A stretch of 12,138 bases of DNA from Bacteroidota bacterium (GTDB lineage: Bacteria; Bacteroidota; Bacteroidia; NS11-12g; UBA955), in the NCBI GenBank assembly GCA_018969565.1, contig JAGWYC010000034.1, forward strand, positions 1-12,138, in the 5' to 3' direction. Under the pieces are notes generated by a model, which ran no database searches, had not been told where the DNA came from, and saw only the letters and a program-made list of their open reading frames with translations. Each line of letters starts with the position of its first letter. Position 1 is the stretch's first letter. Positions 8,129-12,138 of the stretch are shown here, one piece after another. A program made the position numbers and the translations under genes.

Positions 8129-8918
8129 CGTTGTGCTTCATGAAATAATGGGCGGCCTTCGGGGCAATGCTTCTGGGCGTGAGGCGAATGCTGAAGGCCA
8201 GGAGGGCATTACTGAACCCGTGCAGCACCAGGGTTTTACCTTTCATCATGGCTTTGTAGGCCTTGCGGGCTACCACCTCTCCTGACATCAGACCCATGCT
8301 CATGATGCGGCTTTTATAAGATCCGGCGCGGGTGTGGAAGCCGGTTTCCGTAGGTCCGGGACAGGAAACTGTGGCAGTAACACCGGTGCCGGCTAACTCT
8401 ACCTGTAGGGCTTCCGTGAAGCTCAGCACATAGGATTTGGTGGCAGCATACACGTTGAAAAAAGGAGAAGGCTGAAAGGCGGCCGTTGAGGCAATGTTGA
8501 GGATGCGCCCGAAACCGCGCTGCACCATCCCCTGCACACAATGGTGTGTAAGACGACTCAACGCCAGGATGTTCAGGTTGATCATCTCCTGTTGCACCTT
8601 CCAGGGCTTTTTGTGGAAGTATCCCGTATCGCCGAAGCCGGCGTTATTCACCAGGTAATCTATTCTTATGTCTGAAATATCGCTGATAAACCGTTCCAGC
8701 GCTTCCGGGGAGGAAAGGTCCACGGCGTAGCTTGCCGCCTCCACGCCGTATCGCGCGCTCAGTTCCGCGCATACCTGGCTGAGTTTATCGCCGGAGCGGG
8801 CTGCCAGGATCAGATTGTACCCCGCCTCCGCAAACAACTTGGCAAACTCAAGACCAAGTCCGCCGGAGGCCCCGGTTATCAGCGCAACGCCAACATCAGA
8901 TTTACCTTTTTGTTTCAT
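8115..8918 (-). CDS. Classical short-chain dehydrogenase/reductase (SDR family oxidoreductase)
   Basis: This is an NAD(P)-dependent oxidoreductase of 267 residues with a Rossmann fold, acting in the cytoplasm. The cofactor motif TGASGGLG is at 15-22, the NNAG motif at 91-94, and the catalytic Ser144, Tyr157 and Lys161 (YAATK) are spaced normally, so the enzyme should be active. Arg41 after the second beta strand (AARSGDKL) suggests a preference for NADP(H). The sequence after the active site (SCPGPTETGF) and the basic, hydrophobic C-terminal part (about 205-260) resemble the DltE/YqjQ-like and 17-beta-HSD12-like SDR groups, some of which act on lipid or acyl ketones. Substrate is unknown. The start ATG at 8918 is 20 nt after the T8 run, with no obvious Shine-Dalgarno. 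The gene ends inside the ABA4-like gene and overlaps a possible small ORF upstream by 17 nt. Confidence 0.93.
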   Translation of the reverse strand: MKQKGKSDVGVALITGASGGLGLEFAKLFAEAGYNLILAARSGDKLSQVCAELSARYGVEAASYAVDLSSPEALERFISDISDIRIDYLVNNAGFGDTGYFHKKPWKVQQEMINLNILALSRLTHHCVQGMVQRGFGRILNIASTAAFQPSPFFNVYAATKSYVLSFTEALQVELAGTGVTATVSCPGPTETGFHTRAGSYKSRIMSMGLMSGEVVARKAYKAMMKGKTLVLHGFSNALLAFSIRLTPRSIAPKAAHYFMKHNDDAQ

Positions 8919-9087
8919 AACACTCGATGCAAAAAAAACCGAATTTTTCGCTCATTGTTTGCCATAACATGGTCAGTTCGGCACTTGATGGTAGAATGAA
9001 CAACGGTCCTTCATGCCGAATAAAATCCTGAATGCTCCGTTCATGGTATAGCTGTGATTGTTTCATCCTGGTTAAACCGTTATTCAT
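8902..9087 (-). CDS. Possible small protein of unknown function, 61 residues
   Basis: This ORF fills the otherwise empty 161 nt between the dioxygenase and SDR genes. Its ATG overlaps the dioxygenase stop by 8 nt (ATGAATAA) and its end overlaps the SDR start by 17 nt, which is the geometry of an operon gene. A second start, Met8 at 9066, is also possible. The product has mixed, protein-like composition (2 Cys, 1 Trp, several charged residues) with no signal peptide or membrane segment; a CIEC motif near the C-terminus has a spacing that could bind metal or form a disulfide, but two Cys alone are weak evidence. It matches no family I recognise. The alternative is that it is a chance open frame, or the displaced 5' end of the SDR gene (a T8 run lies near its end). 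Confidence 0.38.
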   Translation of the reverse strand: MNNGLTRMKQSQLYHERSIQDFIRHEGPLFILPSSAELTMLWQTMSEKFGFFCIECYETKR

Positions 9088-9976
9088 CCAACACGTTCAG
9101 CCCTGTGTTGCCGCATCCCAGGATCAGGCTGCGCATGCTGATGCTGCCCATGGTCACCTGTTCATTAAACCAGCACAGGGGCTCCTGTTCTTCCTTCATT
9201 CCCAGAATATACAACAGCGGCAGGTAATGTTCTGCCGTAGGTATGGATAGGCTGGCGATGCTGCCCATTTTTGGGTAATCAACCAGAGGCTGCACATCAC
9301 CTGATTCGATATGCATTTTACAGCGTTCATCAAACTCCCTGGCCCAGTCGTAGGCGGTGTCCGTCCATTGCGTACGACCCAGATTGTGTACCATGTTTCC
9401 GCTGCCGATAATGAGTACACCCTGGTTGCGGAGCGCCGACAATTCCTTGCCGATTTCGTAGTGCTTGGCGGGCGGGGCATTCATATCCAGGCTGAGTTGA
9501 TATACGGGTATGTCCGCCATGGGAAACATGGGCAGCAACACGCTCCAGGTGCCGTGGTCAAGCCCCCATTCAAGGTCGCGGGCAACCGTGGTGCTTTTCA
9601 CCATGGCCGCCGTCTGATCTGCCAGTTGAGGTGCGCCGGGAGCCGGATATTTTGCATCATACAGCGCCTGCGGAAATCCATAGAAATCGTAAATGGTTTT
9701 AGGTATTTCCATGGCCGTAACCTTAGTGCCGGGCGTCATCCAATGTGCAGAAACGCAAAGAATGGCCTTGGGTCGGGGAAGTTCCCTGCCTAAGCGCTGC
9801 CACTCCTGATGAAATACGTTTTGTTCAATGGCGTTCATCGGGCTTCCGTGGCCGATAAACAGGGCGGGCATGCGCTTCAAGGGTTCTGTTTCTGCGTTCA
9901 GGTTAATCATGGAGGATGTAGTGATGACCCCTAATCCGGCAAGGGTGCTTTGATGAATAAAATCGCGGCGGTTCAT
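9080..9976 (-). CDS. DODA/YgiD-type class III extradiol ring-cleavage dioxygenase
   Basis: Members of this LigB-superfamily group (E. coli YgiD, plant 4,5-DOPA dioxygenase) open catechol rings with O2 using a metal held by three His. The 298-residue protein has the conserved IGHGSPMN (His43), SAHW (His78), DHGTW (His141), GNMVHNLG (His197) and TAEHYLPLL (His250). By the spacing in YgiD, His43, His78 and His250 are the likely metal ligands, with His141 and His197 in the active site; all are intact. The N-terminus is odd: MNRRDFIHQSTLAGLGVITT looks like a twin-arginine export signal (RRDFI then a mildly hydrophobic Ala/Gly/Leu stretch) before the catalytic domain begins near residue 36. If used, the enzyme would be folded and loaded with metal in the cytoplasm and then exported. 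A 60 nt gap separates it from the upstream gene, without a clear promoter. DOPA as substrate is not shown; other catechols are equally possible. Confidence 0.92.
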   Translation of the reverse strand: MNRRDFIHQSTLAGLGVITTSSMINLNAETEPLKRMPALFIGHGSPMNAIEQNVFHQEWQRLGRELPRPKAILCVSAHWMTPGTKVTAMEIPKTIYDFYGFPQALYDAKYPAPGAPQLADQTAAMVKSTTVARDLEWGLDHGTWSVLLPMFPMADIPVYQLSLDMNAPPAKHYEIGKELSALRNQGVLIIGSGNMVHNLGRTQWTDTAYDWAREFDERCKMHIESGDVQPLVDYPKMGSIASLSIPTAEHYLPLLYILGMKEEQEPLCWFNEQVTMGSISMRSLILGCGNTGLNVLDE

Positions 9977-10036
9977 GCATCAGATGTTGGGTTTTCCAGA
10001 GCAAATTCCCTGCCATGTAAGAGACTCCGCAGCGCT

Positions 10037-10720
10037 CTATTCTGAAAGGTAAGAACTCATGGTTTCGGCCAGTTGTTCGTAGGGTGTATAGCCCCGTGCC
10101 AGCAGATAAAACTTGCCTGCTTTCAATCCGACAAGGGCCGGGAAACCGCTGATGCCCAGCTCCTGAGTGAATTGAAATTCCACCTGAGTGCTGTAGTGAT
10201 TGGATTCGCTGTGGAGGATTTCACTGAATTTGTCTGCATCTGCGCCAAGTGCTGTAGCTATTTGTGGATACAACTCCGGGTTATCTGTAGGAGCCGCATC
10301 TACGAATATGGACTTTTGCAGTGCAGTGGCAAATTCCCGCTGCCGCTCAGGATAAAGCTGCTTCCAGGCCGTCAAGGCACGGGAGGGCCACAAAGAGGCA
10401 TAAATGCGGCTTCCATCGCGCAATACACCTTTATATGCCTCGCTGAAGGAAACACCGGTCATGGCTTCCAGCCTTGGCAGGGTTTGAAGGATATAATCAG
10501 ACATGTGGCCGATGGGTTGTGCGCGATCTTCCCCAATCATACCGCCGCTGATGACTTCCAGTTTCAGGTCGGGTCCGACAAAGCGTTCCTCCACTTGTCT
10601 TATTACGGGGGAAAATCCATAGCACCAGCCGCAGAGCGCATCATACACGTAATACAGCGTAATGCCCTGTTCGGGTGTTTGCCCCTGGGTAGCCAGCGGC
10701 ACTTCTTTCAATACTGCCAT
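10037..10720 (-). CDS. DsbA/FrnE-like thioredoxin-fold protein
   Basis: This 227-residue protein is a DsbA-family thioredoxin-fold protein with an inserted helical domain. It has a CxxC site, Cys30-Gly-Trp-Cys33, at the start of the first fold helix (YVYDALCGWCYGFSP), and the cis-Pro loop at Pro194 (GISGFPALV). A conserved GGM (near 59-61) and a helical region from about 70 to 175 fit the FrnE/HCCA-isomerase-like branch. No signal peptide is present, so it is cytoplasmic and unlikely to be a classical periplasmic DsbA. CGWC, unlike the CPHC of DsbA, suggests a reductant or isomerase rather than a strong oxidant; this is inference. Members occur next to redox and secondary-metabolism genes. 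The gene starts 22 nt after the SDR upstream, in the same direction. Confidence 0.9.
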   Translation of the reverse strand: MAVLKEVPLATQGQTPEQGITLYYVYDALCGWCYGFSPVIRQVEERFVGPDLKLEVISGGMIGEDRAQPIGHMSDYILQTLPRLEAMTGVSFSEAYKGVLRDGSRIYASLWPSRALTAWKQLYPERQREFATALQKSIFVDAAPTDNPELYPQIATALGADADKFSEILHSESNHYSTQVEFQFTQELGISGFPALVGLKAGKFYLLARGYTPYEQLAETMSSYLSE

Positions 10721-10742
10721 ACCAATAGAACAGGCGCAGGCC

Positions 10743-11462
10743 TCAGTTGTTGGCGGCCTTTGGTCCTTTAGGCTGCAGCGGTCTGATTTCCAGGTTCACG
10801 GTATGGAAATTCTTCGGCATCTGCAGGAAGTTCAGGATGGCATGGGCCACATCTACCGGGTCGAGCATGTAGTCGTGGGGTTTGATGCTGGGACTGTTTC
10901 TGAAGAAATCGGTCTTCACGCTGCCCGGGTACACGCAGGTAACGCGAATGCCTTCATCGCGCACTTCCTTGTACAGCGCGTCGCTGAAACCGCGCACGGC
11001 GAATTTGGTGGCGCAATAGGCTGAAACCTGCTGATAGCCTTCCAATCCGGCGATGCTGGAAATGTTTACAATCTGTCCGTACTGCCGCTGTTTCATTCCC
11101 GGCAACACAGCGCGCGTGCAGTAAAACACACCGTTTACGTTGGTGGCAAATAGTTCGTCCCATTGTTCCAGGGGAAGCGTTTCGCAAAAACCGAAATACC
11201 CGAGCCCGGCATTGTTTACCAGAATATCCACCTTCCCGTTTTGTTCCTGAAACACCTGATCAAAAGCCGCCTGAACGTCGGATGCATCACGAACATCGCA
11301 GATAATAAAGCGGAATTTTTCGTGGTTCAGTTCAGGCGCATTGCGACCCAGCCCGTACACCACGGCGCCCTTGTCCAGCAGTTGGGCACACAAGTGATGT
11401 CCTATGCCTTTGCTCACGCCGGTAATTACGGCAACCTGACCTTCTAAGTTGATGGAATTCAT
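10743..11462 (-). CDS. Classical short-chain dehydrogenase/reductase (SDR family oxidoreductase)
   Basis: This second SDR has 239 residues, close to the minimal classical length. Motifs are the cofactor loop TGVSKGIG (14-21), the NNAG motif (83-86), catalytic Ser136 (NISSIAG), Tyr149 and Lys153 (YCATK), and the PGSVKTDF segment after the active site, all intact. Arg40 in GLGRN after the second strand suggests NADP(H). It resembles the 3-oxoacyl-ACP reductase-like/3-ketoacyl SDR branch, but no acyl-carrier-protein context is present, so the substrate is open. It is distinct in sequence from the SDR at 8115-8918 and not a recent duplicate: the two differ in most positions outside motifs. It may start the redox operon: 43 nt and a weak hairpin separate it from the upstream TonB-like gene. 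The ATG lacks an obvious Shine-Dalgarno. Confidence 0.94.
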   Translation of the reverse strand: MNSINLEGQVAVITGVSKGIGHHLCAQLLDKGAVVYGLGRNAPELNHEKFRFIICDVRDASDVQAAFDQVFQEQNGKVDILVNNAGLGYFGFCETLPLEQWDELFATNVNGVFYCTRAVLPGMKQRQYGQIVNISSIAGLEGYQQVSAYCATKFAVRGFSDALYKEVRDEGIRVTCVYPGSVKTDFFRNSPSIKPHDYMLDPVDVAHAILNFLQMPKNFHTVNLEIRPLQPKGPKAANN

Positions 11463-11467
11463 GCTGC

Positions 11468-11491
11468 GAAAATACAGCAGGCAGCCCGCTG
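11468..11491 (-). terminator. Weak terminator-like hairpin downstream of the MORN/TonB-C gene
   Basis: In the 43 nt gap, the minus strand reads CAGCGGGCTGCCTGCTG, which can fold into a 7 bp stem (one G-T pair) with a 3-base loop. It is followed directly by TATTTTC. The short T-tract is interrupted, so termination would be partial at best. It lies just before the SDR start, which would separate the TonB-like gene from the redox genes. Confidence 0.33.
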
Positions 11492-11505
11492 AATACGCCG
11501 GGAAA

Positions 11506-12138
11506 TCAGCGCATGATGGTCACCTTAATGGGCAGCTTGTAGTGGGTGCTTACCGGGCGGTTATGCTGCCATTGGGGGTTCCATTGAGTTTTAATTGCAT
11601 TGAAACTCCGCAGGGCCTCATCTTCAAGTACTTTAGCCAGCCTGGGTTCATTACAGGCCCGAAGGTTTACCGGATTCCCCTGTTCATCAATTTCGAAGCA
11701 CAACTCGATCTGCGTTTCAAGGTTCTTTTTTATTGCTTCCGGGGGAACATGATATTCCTTACTGATGGCTTCATAGAAAGCGTTCAATCCACCCGATGGC
11801 CCTGCTTCCCGATACTGCCTGAGGCTGTCAAAAGTCTGCGGCTTCCCCTGCTCGTCATAGTGCTGCACAAAAAGCATCATGCCGCTGTCGTTATAGCGTT
11901 CATACGAGGCCAGAGAACCTTTACTGCGGTAGAAATACCAGGAGCCCACCTTCTTGCCGGCGCGGTAGCCGCCTTTTTCCATGAGGTTGCGCGAAGAACC
12001 GTACCGCATAGAGTACCCGTCGGCCAGATCGTCTTTGTAAAAGCTTCTGTTCAGCAATCTTCCTGCTGAATCCCAGCCGGCCTGCATACCTTGTCGCTTT
12101 CCCTGCTCATAGGCCGTGCGGCTTTTCAGCACACCGTT
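11506..12138 (-). CDS. MORN-repeat / TonB C-terminal domain protein, 5'-truncated by the window
   Basis: This is the C-terminal 210 residues of a longer protein; the frame is open to the window edge (NGVLKSRTAYEQGKRQG at the start), so the in-frame GTG at 12132 is probably an internal Val rather than the start. The first ~90 residues look like YwqK/MORN-type repeats (repeated short G-x-Y/F motifs around YEQGKRQGMQAGWDS, then GGYRAGKKVGSWYFY). From about residue 130 a TonB C-terminal-like domain follows (ETQIELCFEIDEQGNPV, then DEALRSFNAIKTQWNPQW and a final YKLPIKVTIM). Such combinations are common in Bacteroidota and are often labelled energy transducer TonB, but the membrane anchor and Pro-rich linker of true TonB would be outside the window, so a role in TonB-dependent transport is inferred. 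It may be a separate transcription unit from the redox genes. Confidence 0.85.
   Translation of the reverse strand, partial: NGVLKSRTAYEQGKRQGMQAGWDSAGRLLNRSFYKDDLADGYSMRYGSSRNLMEKGGYRAGKKVGSWYFYRSKGSLASYERYNDSGMMLFVQHYDEQGKPQTFDSLRQYREAGPSGGLNAFYEAISKEYHVPPEAIKKNLETQIELCFEIDEQGNPVNLRACNEPRLAKVLEDEALRSFNAIKTQWNPQWQHNRPVSTHYKLPIKVTIMR

Noticed and set aside
8919..9079. Promoter for the SDR/ABA4-like pair
   Set aside because: No TAnnTTTG match on the minus strand; the nearest string, in the T8 run, lacks the TA and is probably chance.
12130..12132. GTG as the true start of the MORN/TonB-C gene
   Set aside because: The frame remains open to the window edge with more repeat-like sequence (NG before the GTG), so a start outside the window is more likely.
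1..12138. CRISPR array, tRNA, rRNA, insertion sequence, prophage or integron
   Set aside because: No regular direct repeats with spacers, no tRNA-like cloverleaf in the gaps, no transposase or integrase product, and no flanking inverted repeats were seen.

Overview
The window reads as ordinary chromosomal DNA from a member of the Bacteroidota, probably a free-living or environmental one with moderate GC. The reasons are: a MORN-repeat protein fused to a TonB C-terminal domain, a large secreted Asp-box (BNR) repeat protein of the type common in this phylum, a TAnnTTTG-type promoter box, and generally poor Shine-Dalgarno sequences with tight or overlapping gene junctions. This is inference from gene content; no marker gene or rRNA is present. 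Every convincing gene lies on the minus strand, so transcription runs from high to low coordinates.

Region A (12138 to 11506) holds the 3' part of a MORN/TonB-C protein whose start lies outside the window. A weak hairpin with a short T-rich tail follows it. Region B (11462 to 7700) is a compact set of oxidoreductase-type genes: a classical short-chain dehydrogenase (SDR), a cytoplasmic DsbA/FrnE-like thioredoxin-fold protein, a DODA/YgiD-type extradiol dioxygenase with a twin-arginine-like leader, a possible 61-residue unknown small protein, a second classical SDR, and a small ABA4-like (DUF4281) membrane protein. The last two overlap by 14 nt. The set looks like a small redox or tailoring pathway for an aromatic or isoprenoid compound, but no substrate can be read from the sequence.

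Region C (7642 to 1) starts at a candidate promoter and holds four closely packed genes: a 1040-residue secreted Asp-box propeller protein, a HlyD/AcrA-type membrane fusion protein (4 nt gap), an AcrB-type RND pump of 1027 residues (9 nt gap), and the first ~127 codons of a TolC-type outer-membrane channel (14 nt overlap). The last three form a complete tripartite efflux system. The unusual point is the large secreted propeller protein in first position.

No mobile element, CRISPR array, tRNA, rRNA or prophage was found, and no gap between genes exceeds about 160 nt. I see no clearly new system. The best leads are the 61-residue ORF between the dioxygenase and SDR genes, the make-up of the redox cluster, and the propeller/efflux operon with its almost leaderless promoter.
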